Source of the DNA: Methylomarinum sp. Ch1-1
Lineage (GTDB): Bacteria; Pseudomonadota; Gammaproteobacteria; Methylococcales; Methylomonadaceae
Reading direction: 5' to 3'
Assembly: GCF_030717995.2 (NCBI RefSeq)
Contig: NZ_CP157743.1
Coordinates: 2,320,501 to 2,384,500, forward strand
DNA length: 64,000 bases
Part shown: positions 25,921 to 35,422 of the stretch, in pieces
How positions within the stretch are numbered: the first letter of the stretch is position 1
Layout of the letters: every line of letters starts with the position of its first letter
The notes under the pieces: generated by a model
Databases searched by the model: none
The model's input: the letters and a program-made list of their open reading frames with translations, nothing else
Told to the model about the DNA's origin: nothing
Made by a program: the position numbers and the translations under genes

Positions 25921-26826
25921 TCAGGTTAACGGCCTTTTAAACATAACCGCAAATAATAGTCCCAGACATAGCCGGCCTTTATGCAGAGGGGCGTAAATAA
26001 AGGCTTCCAATAGATGAAGAATGGCTTGTACGTTGTCTCCACTTCGGGCCTCCCATTTAGCATAATCCGTTAACATGCTGGCATAACAGGATCGCCAAAA
26101 ACTTTTCTGCGCAGATTGGTCCAATAATGATCTGTTTTTTCGTAATACTTTAATGGCATTATCTCGCATTGTTTTCAAGTTACGGCTCATACTGTCTGGG
26201 CGTTTGGTGATGACGGTTACTGTTTCCGGCAAGCAGGCATATTCGGCAAGTGCCGCATAGCGCATCCACATATCTATATCTTCAAGGCTGGCTAGCGATT
26301 CGTCAAAAAATCCGGCCTGCTGTTGTAGTTTTTTTCTCGCCATAACGCTGGAGCCGCTGCCGGCAATGGCGGCATTTTGGGCAAAAATGGTATGCAAGGT
26401 AGAAGTATTGATATTAGGGCAAGGCCAGTCGTTAATAAATTCACCTGTCGGTGTTTCTACCCGAGTCCGAGTAGAGCAAAAACCAATTTCAGGATGATGA
26501 TTTAATAGCTCTAATTGAAGAGCCAGTTTTTCAGGCATCCAGTAATCGTCGGCATCGAGAAAAGCCAGATAATCGCCTTTGGCGGAGCGAATACCGGTAT
26601 TGCGGGCATTACTTAGTCCTCCATTCGGTTGTGATATTAGCCTTATTCTTGTGTCATCATAACTTCTAGCGATAGTTTCGGTGTTATCGGTGCTGCCATC
26701 ATTTATGACTAATACTTCAAAATGGCGATAACTTTGAGTCAACACACTATCGAGTGCTTTTTTTATGTATGTTTCAGCATTATAGGCCGGGATGATTATG
26801 CTGATTAATGATTGAGAATGGGGCAT
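25921..26826 (-). CDS. Glycosyltransferase family 2
   Basis: A 301-residue inverting GT-A glycosyltransferase. It has the nucleotide-binding start ISIIIPAYNAETYIKKALDS, the VINDGSTDNTE motif and the metal-binding FLDADDYW; LEDIDMWMRYA is the acceptor-side ED motif. It is followed after one base by the sulfatase-like gene and preceded by a sulfotransferase gene across a 107-base gap. It contributes to the operon's glycan; the sugar is not known. Confidence 0.93.
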   Translation of the reverse strand: MPHSQSLISIIIPAYNAETYIKKALDSVLTQSYRHFEVLVINDGSTDNTETIARSYDDTRIRLISQPNGGLSNARNTGIRSAKGDYLAFLDADDYWMPEKLALQLELLNHHPEIGFCSTRTRVETPTGEFINDWPCPNINTSTLHTIFAQNAAIAGSGSSVMARKKLQQQAGFFDESLASLEDIDMWMRYAALAEYACLPETVTVITKRPDSMSRNLKTMRDNAIKVLRKNRSLLDQSAQKSFWRSCYASMLTDYAKWEARSGDNVQAILHLLEAFIYAPLHKGRLCLGLLFAVMFKRPLT

Positions 26827-26933
26827 TGTTAGTATTATGTCGATAATGTAAGTTTAGTACCGGCGTATCACTCAAGGTTAGTGTTACTCATTGTTTAAAA
26901 TAATCACACCAATACAATAATTCCAATTAGAAT

Positions 26934-27872
26934 TTACTCGTATCCCAATTCCTTCAACATAGGTTCAATGACCGGTAGAATCTTCTCTATGGCCTCAGGA
27001 TTTTGGCTTTTCCATTTTTCTTTTTTCGGCGGTCCGCTGACTATGCTGGTAGGGCGTTTATTCAGAGTGGCGCAATGTGACTTGAGTTTTTCGGAGAATG
27101 GCAGTTGCAACCGTTCAAAAACGCTTTTAAACATTTCGACGGGATCTTCGAAGATATCTTCATAGCGAAGATGAATCCATTTATCGTCGGAAATAAGGGT
27201 TCTAGCTTCCAAAGCCATACGGTTTGCCGTCAACCATTGATAGGCGCAAACCTCTTCAAGGGAAGCGTTGTTGTAATCTCGCCAGCCGGGAGGGAGAAAA
27301 AAGCACCAGTCTTTGAATTTACCTTGATTAATCTGTACTGTCTCAGGCAGTTTGCCCAAGTACTGGTGTAAGTCAAAACGTCCACGTTGCTTCCATCCTT
27401 CCATCAAGGAACTGATATTGTCGCGGCCATCACGTTGGATATAGATGAAATAAGCATTGGGAAACAAGGCTTTCAGGTAAGGTATGCGCATGACATTGAT
27501 GCAGCTTTTATCCAGCACTAGACCCTTTCCAAGCCTGGAATAAAAATAAGCAAACGCCTGCTCTCGATGCTGAGAACGAGCGTCATGACTCGATGCGGCC
27601 TCTGAATCCCAGTCTTTATTCAAGGGGCCTACCAAGCTGTGCCAAAATTGTGGGATTTCAAAAGGAAATGAAAGAAGGTCTGGGGAAGTCCGGATCGTTT
27701 CAAAAGTGACGGTTGTGCCGGCGCGCGAACAGCCGACGATAAATACTGGATCGGGCATGAAAGGATGGGTAAGATAATAGATATTTTCTTTCACCCGATA
27801 ATTAAGTTCGATTAAATTCTTCCGAATGATTTCTCGATCAAATAATTTTGCGGTTTTTGTTAATGCATTCAT
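26934..27872 (-). CDS. Sulfotransferase family protein
   Basis: A 312-residue PAPS-dependent sulfotransferase by motif, with P-loop VGCSRAGTTVTFETI and 3'-phosphate motif YIQRDGRDNISSLMEGW. The C-terminal KKEKWKSQNP resembles the family's last conserved loop. Its start overlaps the stop of the upstream family 2 glycosyltransferase by 4 bases, so it is translationally coupled. It is one of four sulfotransferases in the operon, which suggests several sulfation positions or diversified acceptors. Confidence 0.9.
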   Translation of the reverse strand: MNALTKTAKLFDREIIRKNLIELNYRVKENIYYLTHPFMPDPVFIVGCSRAGTTVTFETIRTSPDLLSFPFEIPQFWHSLVGPLNKDWDSEAASSHDARSQHREQAFAYFYSRLGKGLVLDKSCINVMRIPYLKALFPNAYFIYIQRDGRDNISSLMEGWKQRGRFDLHQYLGKLPETVQINQGKFKDWCFFLPPGWRDYNNASLEEVCAYQWLTANRMALEARTLISDDKWIHLRYEDIFEDPVEMFKSVFERLQLPFSEKLKSHCATLNKRPTSIVSGPPKKEKWKSQNPEAIEKILPVIEPMLKELGYE

Positions 27873-28846
27873 GCCTTTTTCCTTTTTGCCATGAGAAAGC
27901 CTTTGATTTCTCCCAGCGTAGCCGCAAGTCTCACCAGGTAAAATCTGCGAGCTGAGCAGGATAAACTTAATAGGATATAAACGGAATACTCCATTAATTT
28001 CCTGATTAAATAACGGGGAAACAATCCGGCATAATTTCGCGCATCATCTTTTAGCCTGATAGTCGATGATGAGCGTTCATACGCTTTCTTCATTACATAA
28101 CAAAGCGTCATTCGTTCTGAGTCCACATAATGATATTGAGCCATATTAGGAATATATTGCAGATGCGCTCCGGCTTTGTAAGCTCTAATAACCCATTCGA
28201 GATCCTCCGCTCCGCCTAGGTTATGACCAACAGGTCCAAAATCGGTTGAAAAGTCGCCAATCAGTTTAAACAGTTTTTTCTTGACTACCAGGTTCCCGCC
28301 GCCCGGTACGGCGATGTCGCGCGTGACTTGAATGGCTTCGCCGCCTAGCTCGAAGCGAGGCACCGGTAGCGGATAAATGCGGTATTTTCCTTGGTCATGC
28401 ACCCATTGGGGTTCGGAACCGTTCCAGTCCGGAATGATTTTTCCGCAATAAAAATCAGCATCGGGATATTGTGTTAAAGCCTGATCGATAGCCATAAAAT
28501 ATTGCGTATCGACTCTATGATCATCGTCTACCATGGCGATCACCGAGGCCGTCAACTTAGGTATCGCACTGTTCAAGGCGTTGGATTTGCCGGGGAGGGG
28601 CTCTTCCAGCCATTTCAATGGAAGTAAGTCGGGATCGGATTCTTCCTGGTAATGCCTTAGAAACTGATGGGTTTCATCGGTGCAGGCATTGGCTACAATA
28701 AATAGCGAAATTTCTAAATGGCGGGGGCGTTCGGCTTTATTTAAAAAATTGATGGCTCGTTGTAAAAGCTCCGATCTGTTATGTGTGCAGATCAAAACCT
28801 CGATAGCTTGAAATTCAGGCGGCATCAGCTGTATGTTTTTTTTCAT
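27869..28846 (-). CDS. Glycosyltransferase family 2
   Basis: A GT-A glycosyltransferase of 325 residues from the ATG at 28846; an in-frame start 16 codons further upstream, at 28894, is less likely. Key motifs are AIEVLICTHNRSELLQRAI, IAMVDDDHRVD (metal-binding DDD) and GGAEDLEWVIRAYKAGAH. Its start overlaps the previous gene by 32 bases and its stop overlaps the next sulfotransferase by 4, so it sits inside a tightly packed operon. Confidence 0.9.
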   Translation of the reverse strand: MKKNIQLMPPEFQAIEVLICTHNRSELLQRAINFLNKAERPRHLEISLFIVANACTDETHQFLRHYQEESDPDLLPLKWLEEPLPGKSNALNSAIPKLTASVIAMVDDDHRVDTQYFMAIDQALTQYPDADFYCGKIIPDWNGSEPQWVHDQGKYRIYPLPVPRFELGGEAIQVTRDIAVPGGGNLVVKKKLFKLIGDFSTDFGPVGHNLGGAEDLEWVIRAYKAGAHLQYIPNMAQYHYVDSERMTLCYVMKKAYERSSSTIRLKDDARNYAGLFPRYLIRKLMEYSVYILLSLSCSARRFYLVRLAATLGEIKGFLMAKRKKA

Positions 28847-29765
28847 TGCGAGCCAGGAATTTTCCCCAGATGCTGCCCATGGCATGGGAGGCATTCATCG
28901 CTTGCCGTAGTGCGCCGGGCTTGTTCCGTAGATATAAGTTCAGCGTCTTGCCGATTTGCTGCAGCAATTGCCGGATCATAAAAGGGGGAACGCCAAGTAT
29001 CGTGCGATCATAATCATCCATCTGAAATTGGCCGTATTTTCGACCGGCGATGAAGTGAAGCTTTAAAAAATAACTTCGTTTCATTTTCCAGTCCTCAACA
29101 AAATGATCGACAGCCATGTCCGGCTGATAGCGGATTTTAACTTTCCTTTTCAATAATTCCTGAAACAGAATACCGTCTTCACCTCCGCCAATTCCTTTTC
29201 CTCTCCGGTTATATCGATAATCAAAACGCAGATCGGGATTATTTCTAAATAAATCCATATTATAAGCGACGATGCTAGTCCAAACGGGGGTCGATGCATC
29301 ATCTATCCAAAACGGTTTTGTTCCATAATTTATTTCCGCATAAAAAGGTAACAAATCGTCAGTTAACCAATTTGGCCTAATATATGCTCCAAAATTGATG
29401 TTTACACGTCCACCAACACATTCAGCGCCTTCGACATCCAGTGAATGAACAGCCGATTCCAGTGTGTGCGGCCAAGGCAATTCATCATCATCGATGAATA
29501 GCATATAATCACTATGCAAGCATTCAGCTATGGCCCGGTTACGGGCGAAAGGTATACCCTGTTCGTTCTCGATAACTGAACGGACAGGAGCGCCCTCGTC
29601 ATGTGATAATTCGGCCACAACCGTTTGCGTGTTGTCGGTGCTGTTATTATCGATAATCAGGATTTCAAACGGGACAGAGCAGGATTGCGCCCTTAAAGCA
29701 CGAATGAGTTCGGGTAATCGTTGCGCACGGTTATAACTGCATATGGCGACGGTCAGCTTTTTCAT
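28815..29765 (-). CDS. Glycosyltransferase family 2
   Basis: A 316-residue GT-A glycosyltransferase with KLTVAICSYNRAQRLPELI, LIIDNNSTDNTQ, FIDDDELPWPHTLESAV and GIGGGEDGILFQELLK. It resembles the preceding gene product in its overall plan and may be a diverged paralogue of the enzyme at 27869-28846. Its ATG overlaps the stop of the upstream family 2 gene by 4 bases. Confidence 0.92.
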   Translation of the reverse strand: MKKLTVAICSYNRAQRLPELIRALRAQSCSVPFEILIIDNNSTDNTQTVVAELSHDEGAPVRSVIENEQGIPFARNRAIAECLHSDYMLFIDDDELPWPHTLESAVHSLDVEGAECVGGRVNINFGAYIRPNWLTDDLLPFYAEINYGTKPFWIDDASTPVWTSIVAYNMDLFRNNPDLRFDYRYNRRGKGIGGGEDGILFQELLKRKVKIRYQPDMAVDHFVEDWKMKRSYFLKLHFIAGRKYGQFQMDDYDRTILGVPPFMIRQLLQQIGKTLNLYLRNKPGALRQAMNASHAMGSIWGKFLARNEKKHTADAA

Positions 29766-30703
29766 GGTGTGGAATCCATTTTTTCAATAAGCGCGCGATG
29801 TAATTGATAAGGCAGTAATGACGGTAGCATATACTTCCAGTCCCGCCAAGAACCATAGTGGTTTTTCATGACGGATCTGAAAATGGTGCGGGCCGCTTTT
29901 AAGTCTCTTTTCCAGTAGCACTCGTAGCCGCGTCTTAAAAGTTCGCCGTGCATTAATTTACGAAGCTGTTGTGTGTCAAAATTTTGCGAAAACGTTTTAT
30001 TTTCTTTAATAAAGAGTTGCTGGGCAAGCCAATGGTTTATCGCGGTTTTTTCTGAATTTTTGGTTGCTTGCACACCATCATGGTGATGATAGTATGCCAA
30101 TACTTCAGGCACTAAAGTTATTTGGTGTCGAGTTCCAATTTTTAACCAAAGCAGAAAGTCTTCCGAGGTCAGTAAACGCTCGTCGAATAAACCGGCTTCT
30201 TCAATGGCGAGACGGCGTGTCAAAGTCGCATGAATAGGCCAACGACAGTTTTCGAACAACAATGCTTTTTTATTTTCTAATAATTCGTAGTTAGGGGGTA
30301 TAAAAGGTTTGCCCTGGCCACCGGTTAAACCGATATTTTGCCATCCGCAATAAGCGAGAGCCGCATGAGGGTGATTAATGAGCCCTTGATAAAGTTTAGA
30401 TAAACAGTCAGGCGCCCAGGTATCATCGGCATCTAGAAAAGCAATGAATTCTCCTTTTGCGGCCTTTAGTCCATTATTTCTGGCTTTACAGACACCGGCA
30501 TTTTTCTGGTTGATAACCCATAATCGGTTATCTTCTATGGTATTTAATATTTCTAAGGTGTTATCCGTAGAGCCGTCGTTAACAACTATTAATTCCAGAT
30601 TTGTGAAGGTTTGATGCAAAACACTGGATATACTGTTCCATATATGTTTTGAACCGTTAAAACAGGGCATAATCACTGAAATAAGGGGGGAAGGCAATTT
30701 CAC
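29762..30703 (-). CDS. Glycosyltransferase family 2
   Basis: A 313-residue GT-A glycosyltransferase with ISVIMPCFNGSKHIWNSISS, VVNDGSTDNTLE, FLDADDTW and LTSEDFLLWLKIG. Both ends overlap neighbours by 4 bases (ATGA junctions), indicating translational coupling with the deacetylase upstream and the next glycosyltransferase downstream. Confidence 0.93.
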   Translation of the reverse strand: MKLPSPLISVIMPCFNGSKHIWNSISSVLHQTFTNLELIVVNDGSTDNTLEILNTIEDNRLWVINQKNAGVCKARNNGLKAAKGEFIAFLDADDTWAPDCLSKLYQGLINHPHAALAYCGWQNIGLTGGQGKPFIPPNYELLENKKALLFENCRWPIHATLTRRLAIEEAGLFDERLLTSEDFLLWLKIGTRHQITLVPEVLAYYHHHDGVQATKNSEKTAINHWLAQQLFIKENKTFSQNFDTQQLRKLMHGELLRRGYECYWKRDLKAARTIFRSVMKNHYGSWRDWKYMLPSLLPYQLHRALIEKMDSTP

Positions 30704-31509
30704 TGTCTTTTTAACCTGTCTTTTATTCTAGAAAAAGAATAATGGGTCATTTTTTTCCAGCCCACACTGTTGTCTGCAAATGCCAATTTTCGGGCAAAAG
30801 TAGCCAATGAATCACTTGCCATTATCGAAATACGCCGGACTTCAAGAGGGTTGTGATTAACGAGTCCGAAACCGGTGCGGGTAGTAAAGGCAGTTTTATA
30901 ACCGGCGTTTTGCACCGCGTTAATTATGTCTTGATTATAAAGCCCGTAAGGATAAGCAAAAGCGGTGATGGGCTGGTTTAATAGATTAGACAAAAACTTC
31001 TTTGATTCTGAGGTCTCATGCTCCATTTGTTGCTGGCTGACTTGAGTCAGGCGACAATGGGTAAGAGTATGTGAGCCGATTTCCATACCCGCATCCCGCA
31101 TTTCCAATAACTGCGATTCAGTCAGCAAAGTGCTGGAGGGGACACCTTCATCGATCCATGAAGACATTTTTCCGATGTCTTGGGTAACCACAAACCATGT
31201 GGCTTTCATATCGCGTTTGGCCAGTTCTTCAAATGCTTGATAGTTATCCGCATAGCCGTCATCAAACGTGATTAAAACGGACTTTGCCGGGAGTGTCCTA
31301 AGATCCACATACAACCGATTAGCACACAAGGTTGACCAGCCATGATCTTGTAATAAAGTAAGCTGGCCACAAAATTTCTTAAAACTCAAAGCCCATGGCC
31401 AATCAGGTTGAGAAGTCCCTGGTGTAATGGCGTGGTACATTAACGAAACAGGACCGTTGTGACCGGCTCCGCACAAAAGTCTTTTTGATAACGGATCGAT
31501 AATCGGCAT
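30700..31509 (-). CDS. Polysaccharide deacetylase (NodB-type)
   Basis: A 269-residue carbohydrate esterase family 4 protein that removes N- or O-acetyl groups from glycans. The NodB motifs are all visible: SVLITFDDGYADNYQAF (Asp-Asp), MEIGSHTLTHCRLTQ (His-x3-His metal site) and FAYPYGLYNQDI. There is no obvious signal peptide, so it may act on the lipid-linked intermediate in the cytoplasm. It lies two bases after the sulfotransferase stop, inside the coupled block. Confidence 0.93.
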   Translation of the reverse strand: MPIIDPLSKRLLCGAGHNGPVSLMYHAITPGTSQPDWPWALSFKKFCGQLTLLQDHGWSTLCANRLYVDLRTLPAKSVLITFDDGYADNYQAFEELAKRDMKATWFVVTQDIGKMSSWIDEGVPSSTLLTESQLLEMRDAGMEIGSHTLTHCRLTQVSQQQMEHETSESKKFLSNLLNQPITAFAYPYGLYNQDIINAVQNAGYKTAFTTRTGFGLVNHNPLEVRRISIMASDSLATFARKLAFADNSVGWKKMTHYSFSRIKDRLKRQ

Positions 31510-31511
31510 TT

Positions 31512-32318
31512 TTATTTACTTGGACATTGATAGTGATAAGTCTTTAACTCAGTCTTAAGCATATAAGATAAAACTGTTTTTTCAATTAGAGATAATTCAA
31601 CTTGAGTATTTGATTCCCAGTCAGCATGGCTTTCCTGAATGAAATCGTGTGGAATATCAGATAATTGAAGATAGTCGCTTAGCTTGTTTATCGTTGTCGG
31701 GTCGTTCACTAAGTCTTCGTATTTGATCGGCAAACCAAGCGTCGCCGTTCTGAATTCATTGGCTAGTTTTTTCCAGTGCTTTAGATAAAAAAGCAACGGA
31801 GCAGGATGATCAACATAATCCATCCAATTACGCTTCTTGATGGATAAAATAACATCAAATGGATTCCTTACTAAAAATATGAATTTCGCATCCGGATATA
31901 TGTTTTTTAGGAAATAGGCGGTTTCAATACCAGAGCGAACCTCTTTTACACCCCACGATGAATATCCTAGATCAAAGGCAGGCTGTCCATATAGATGATC
32001 GAGAAAATTTTTATACGTTGAGGCGATATGTTCGGCCGGAGGGTTCATGCAAGCACTCCAATGGTGGTTTCGTTTGTCTCCCGCCTCGATGAATCGAGAA
32101 AATTCTTTGGCGCCATTTCCACCAAATCCGTGCTTAAACCGTTGGTTTCCATCGCCAAGCATCTGTCCATAGCGATCAAAGGAGTCAGAGAAACAATCCA
32201 AAGCGCCGCCGGCCTCCCCCCAAATCAATACCTTACCGGATGAGGAAATGAGACGCTGCAGTAATGTGCTTCCGGAACGCCATCCTGCTGAAAAGATAAA
32301 AATGGGGGAGTTGCTCAT
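31512..32318 (-). CDS. Sulfotransferase family protein
   Basis: A 268-residue sulfotransferase by motif, with P-loop IFSAGWRSGSTLLQRLI and 3'-phosphate motif FLVRNPFDVILSIKKRNW. I use the ATG at 32318, which overlaps the WbsX-like stop as ATGA; a longer in-frame start at 32399 would add 27 unconserved residues inside that gene. The likely substrate is an intermediate of the operon's glycan. Confidence 0.88.
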   Translation of the reverse strand: MSNSPIFIFSAGWRSGSTLLQRLISSSGKVLIWGEAGGALDCFSDSFDRYGQMLGDGNQRFKHGFGGNGAKEFSRFIEAGDKRNHHWSACMNPPAEHIASTYKNFLDHLYGQPAFDLGYSSWGVKEVRSGIETAYFLKNIYPDAKFIFLVRNPFDVILSIKKRNWMDYVDHPAPLLFYLKHWKKLANEFRTATLGLPIKYEDLVNDPTTINKLSDYLQLSDIPHDFIQESHADWESNTQVELSLIEKTVLSYMLKTELKTYHYQCPSK

Positions 32319-33379
32319 TTTTCCAAACTGCTTTTTAAGGCTTCGAGATAAGCATGACCGTATTTCAGATCTGGCTCCATATGGTTTCCTTCCGCCCATT
32401 CGTTCCAGGATTTGAGAAAGACAAGCTGGTGAGAGGCGGGTTTAGCCGAAACATTTTCAAATGCTTTATCTAAGCTTTGTTTAAAAAGTTCCGGACTCGA
32501 ATCTTCAATAATCAAGCCATTGATACCGCTACGCGGTGAATTGTCCCAGTTAGGGAGCACGCATGGCAGGTATTCTAATTGTTTGGTTTTATCAGGGATG
32601 AGACTGTTTAATACGTCTTTATAGCGGTATATTGAGAGCCGGCCGTCCTTGATCTTGGACTTCAACTTAAGCAGTGGGTGGCGCCATGGGATTGACCCCG
32701 TTAAGCCCGGTAAGTTTTGCATAATTGCCGCATCGAAGCCATTAACTTTTGGATCCCATCCATCGTGATGTGATACCCCGACAAGATAGATATCCGGAAA
32801 ACCGGCTTTTATTGCCATCTGGCGAAATAGCCGAACCATGTGTTGAACATTCGGGATATCCTTTGGCTTATAGATGACAAACAATGGTTTGCCGTCAACT
32901 TTTAGATAGCGCTTGTCTTTAAAGGCTGGCAATAGTTCGCGGAAATGTGCCTCGTAGTCTTCGGTGCCGGGATAAGATTGCTCTATCAGAATCCGGTGGG
33001 GATTGCCGTGCCAGATCCCTGACCATGTCGCGTTCGCCCAACATAGACAAAACGGGAAATCCGGTTCTCCCGACTGCAGCACCTCATTGAATGGGCGTTC
33101 AAGTAAACGTTTGCCGGCGAACCAGTAATGGTAATAGCAGAACGCTTCGATACCATACTGCCGGGCCATCTCGGTCTGCGCTATTCTCGTTTCCGGTAGG
33201 CGTAAGTCGTAGAAACCAAGATCGGCGGGAACATGGGGTTGGTAATGTCCGTGAAACAGCGGTTTGGCTTTAGCCGTATTGGTCCACTCGGTAAAACCTT
33301 TGCCCCACCACTCATCATTTTCCGGGATTGGGTGGAACTGGGGAAGGTAAAAGGAGATTACACGAGCTTTTTTTTTCAT
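32315..33379 (-). CDS. WbsX-like glycan biosynthesis protein (GH99-like domain)
   Basis: A 354-residue protein of the WbsX/glycosyl hydrolase family 99-like group found in O-antigen and rhamnan gene clusters. The start is typical: KARVISFYLPQFHPIPENDE followed by WWGKGFTEWTNTAKAKPLF. Later motifs are FCYYHYWFAGKRLLERPF, FPFCLCWANATWS and LKSWNEWAEGNHMEPD. I start at the ATG at 33379; an upstream TTG at 33406 is less likely. Family members are annotated as glycosyltransferases or hydrolases and the reaction is not settled. Confidence 0.88.
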   Translation of the reverse strand: MKKKARVISFYLPQFHPIPENDEWWGKGFTEWTNTAKAKPLFHGHYQPHVPADLGFYDLRLPETRIAQTEMARQYGIEAFCYYHYWFAGKRLLERPFNEVLQSGEPDFPFCLCWANATWSGIWHGNPHRILIEQSYPGTEDYEAHFRELLPAFKDKRYLKVDGKPLFVIYKPKDIPNVQHMVRLFRQMAIKAGFPDIYLVGVSHHDGWDPKVNGFDAAIMQNLPGLTGSIPWRHPLLKLKSKIKDGRLSIYRYKDVLNSLIPDKTKQLEYLPCVLPNWDNSPRSGINGLIIEDSSPELFKQSLDKAFENVSAKPASHQLVFLKSWNEWAEGNHMEPDLKYGHAYLEALKSSLEK

Positions 33380-33402
33380 AACATTTGATAATAATGAGTA
33401 TC

Positions 33403-34434
33403 TCAATGAATTAACGTATTCCAGATACTTATGAGTGCCTGTTTTTCATTTTCAAGGGAGTAAGTTTTTGCAATATAATCAGCTGCCTGTTTTCTTTCGC
33501 TAAGAAAGAAGGTGTTATCTTGATTATATGCACGAATCACTTTCTCGATTGTATCCGCAAAACCAATGATATTTCCATCGTCGATTGGAAAGGAATGATC
33601 AGGCTTGAAAAACTCTTCACCTCCCCAGCCATGATAGCCTATTGTGATACATCCGCAGGCCATAGCCTCTGCCGGTGGTAGGCCAAAACCTTCGCGGTTT
33701 CCCAGGCTAAGAAAAATCAAAGACTCTTTCATTAGTTTGGCAACTTCTTTTTCCTGGATATTAACAAAAGGGATTATGTCAAAATTATCAAGAGCATTTC
33801 TGAACTTTAAAATGTTAATAATTTGCATGGCGTCCTGAGCGTTTTTTACCTTGGAAAAACAGATTTGTTTTTTCTTTTGCTCTTGATAGGAAAATAGATC
33901 GGGATCTACAGAAAGATAGAAACGATACAATTGCGTTTCAGGAAATGTGTAATGCAGATAATCTTCGCAATGCTGAGAATTTACCAATGCTCCCAAAGTG
34001 TCCTCATCCGTATAAGGATTAAACAAGCGATCTTTTGCAAAAGAATAACCTTTAAAAGTCATAAAACCATTTTGATTCAAGATTATTTTTTTTATACCTT
34101 TTCCAAATTGGGCGATATCAGGACCGTTCATTTCAGGTATTACGAGAATGTCGCCGACATCAATAAATGTCTGTTTACCCTGAGAAATTGGTATTTTTCG
34201 CATGGCTTCGGGTTGCAGCATCTTACCTACTTTATTATAAATTCGCCTATAAGGTTCCGGTTTTAAATAGGCTATACGAGTCCGATTATTAAACCAATTG
34301 CACCGGAAACCTTTTTTGTGATGTAAGACATACGCATCAAAGCCATTAGCATTCAACAGATCCACATGGCGGTAAATTATTTTTATGCCGCCGCAGGGAA
34401 ATTTGATGTCGGGACAGAGGTAATAAATAGTCAT
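33403..34434 (-). CDS. Glycosyltransferase (GT4/GT-B-like)
   Basis: A 343-residue protein starting MTIYYLCPDIKFPCGGIKII, with an acceptor-side glycine motif. It has a C-terminal donor motif REGFGLPPAEAMACGCITIG followed by GWGGEEFF, which marks it as a GT-B glycosyltransferase. I begin at ATG 34434, 11 bases after the FkbM-like stop, rather than at 34509, which would lie inside that gene. Compared with the two classical GT4 enzymes of the window it lacks a standard N-terminal loop, so the family assignment is moderate. Confidence 0.82.
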   Translation of the reverse strand: MTIYYLCPDIKFPCGGIKIIYRHVDLLNANGFDAYVLHHKKGFRCNWFNNRTRIAYLKPEPYRRIYNKVGKMLQPEAMRKIPISQGKQTFIDVGDILVIPEMNGPDIAQFGKGIKKIILNQNGFMTFKGYSFAKDRLFNPYTDEDTLGALVNSQHCEDYLHYTFPETQLYRFYLSVDPDLFSYQEQKKKQICFSKVKNAQDAMQIINILKFRNALDNFDIIPFVNIQEKEVAKLMKESLIFLSLGNREGFGLPPAEAMACGCITIGYHGWGGEEFFKPDHSFPIDDGNIIGFADTIEKVIRAYNQDNTFFLSERKQAADYIAKTYSLENEKQALISIWNTLIH

Positions 34435-34445
34435 CCCAATTTCCT

Positions 34446-35342
34446 TTAACAGGGGAAATTCTTTTCTACTGTTTCTTGCATTACCAATGGCACTGCCAAG
34501 TAATCCCATCCTGTGGGCTCCTTGTTAGTACCAATGGCCTCCAACAACACAAGATGTGAAAATCGCTCTTGATTTTTCTCTATTCTATATAGAAGATAAT
34601 TCATATCGTTAAAATATGTTTCAAGGCGAATATTCTTAGCAAAAGTATCTTCTTCGCTACTCATAGGGAGAATTTCTATCAGAATAATGGGGTGTTCGCT
34701 TTGAAGTAGATCAACTAAGCTTTCCAGTACTTCATATTCCCCGCCTTCAACATCAATTTTTATGATTCCGGGAGCTTCAGGTGAAAATTTCTGTATGTCT
34801 GAATAAGTGAAAACAGGAACCGTTTGACTGAATATAACCGGCCGTGACGGCCTAAACGCAGGGTTTTTTACCAGAGATGCCCCGCTGTCTACCGCATTGC
34901 CTTCAGCAAAGAAATCCAGTTGCAGCAAATCGCAAGAATTGTACAGTCCGATAGGAATCAATAACGACTTTTCGAAATTATTTATACGGATTAAATTGCT
35001 TAAATAAGCTGAACAAGCTGGGTTCGGTTCTAACCCAAGCCAAGGGGTTGTTTTTGACACGGCTCGTAATTTTAACAATGATTGACCAATATTGGCGCCA
35101 ATATCTAAAAAACTACCCGAATTTAAAGTAGAAACTCGCTTTAGCACTTCCACCATCCACATTTCGGTCATAAATACATTTTCATAACCAATGCCATTGG
35201 ACATAGGAATTCGAAAGGGGGTGCTATTAATGGATAATGTAACTACAAAATTTATTTTCCCCAACATTGAAAATTGTTTCAGTTTTTTTACGAGAAATCT
35301 TTTCAATTTTGGCGCTAACTTCCAATATATTGGTTTTAACAT
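34446..35342 (-). CDS. FkbM family methyltransferase
   Basis: A 298-residue SAM-dependent methyltransferase. Motif I is GSFLDIGANIGQSLLKL, and LGLEPNPACSAYL provides the acidic residue for the SAM ribose. APGIIKIDVEGGEYEVLESL is the FkbM signature. Such enzymes O-methylate sugars in polysaccharide clusters. With the TylF-like gene this gives two methyltransferases in the operon. Confidence 0.92.
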   Translation of the reverse strand: MLKPIYWKLAPKLKRFLVKKLKQFSMLGKINFVVTLSINSTPFRIPMSNGIGYENVFMTEMWMVEVLKRVSTLNSGSFLDIGANIGQSLLKLRAVSKTTPWLGLEPNPACSAYLSNLIRINNFEKSLLIPIGLYNSCDLLQLDFFAEGNAVDSGASLVKNPAFRPSRPVIFSQTVPVFTYSDIQKFSPEAPGIIKIDVEGGEYEVLESLVDLLQSEHPIILIEILPMSSEEDTFAKNIRLETYFNDMNYLLYRIEKNQERFSHLVLLEAIGTNKEPTGWDYLAVPLVMQETVEKNFPC

Positions 35343-35422
35343 ATGATTCTCAATGTTTTTATCTATTAAGTGATGTTTTAATTTTGTCAGTATATTATTG
35401 GTAAAATTGAAATATAATCAAG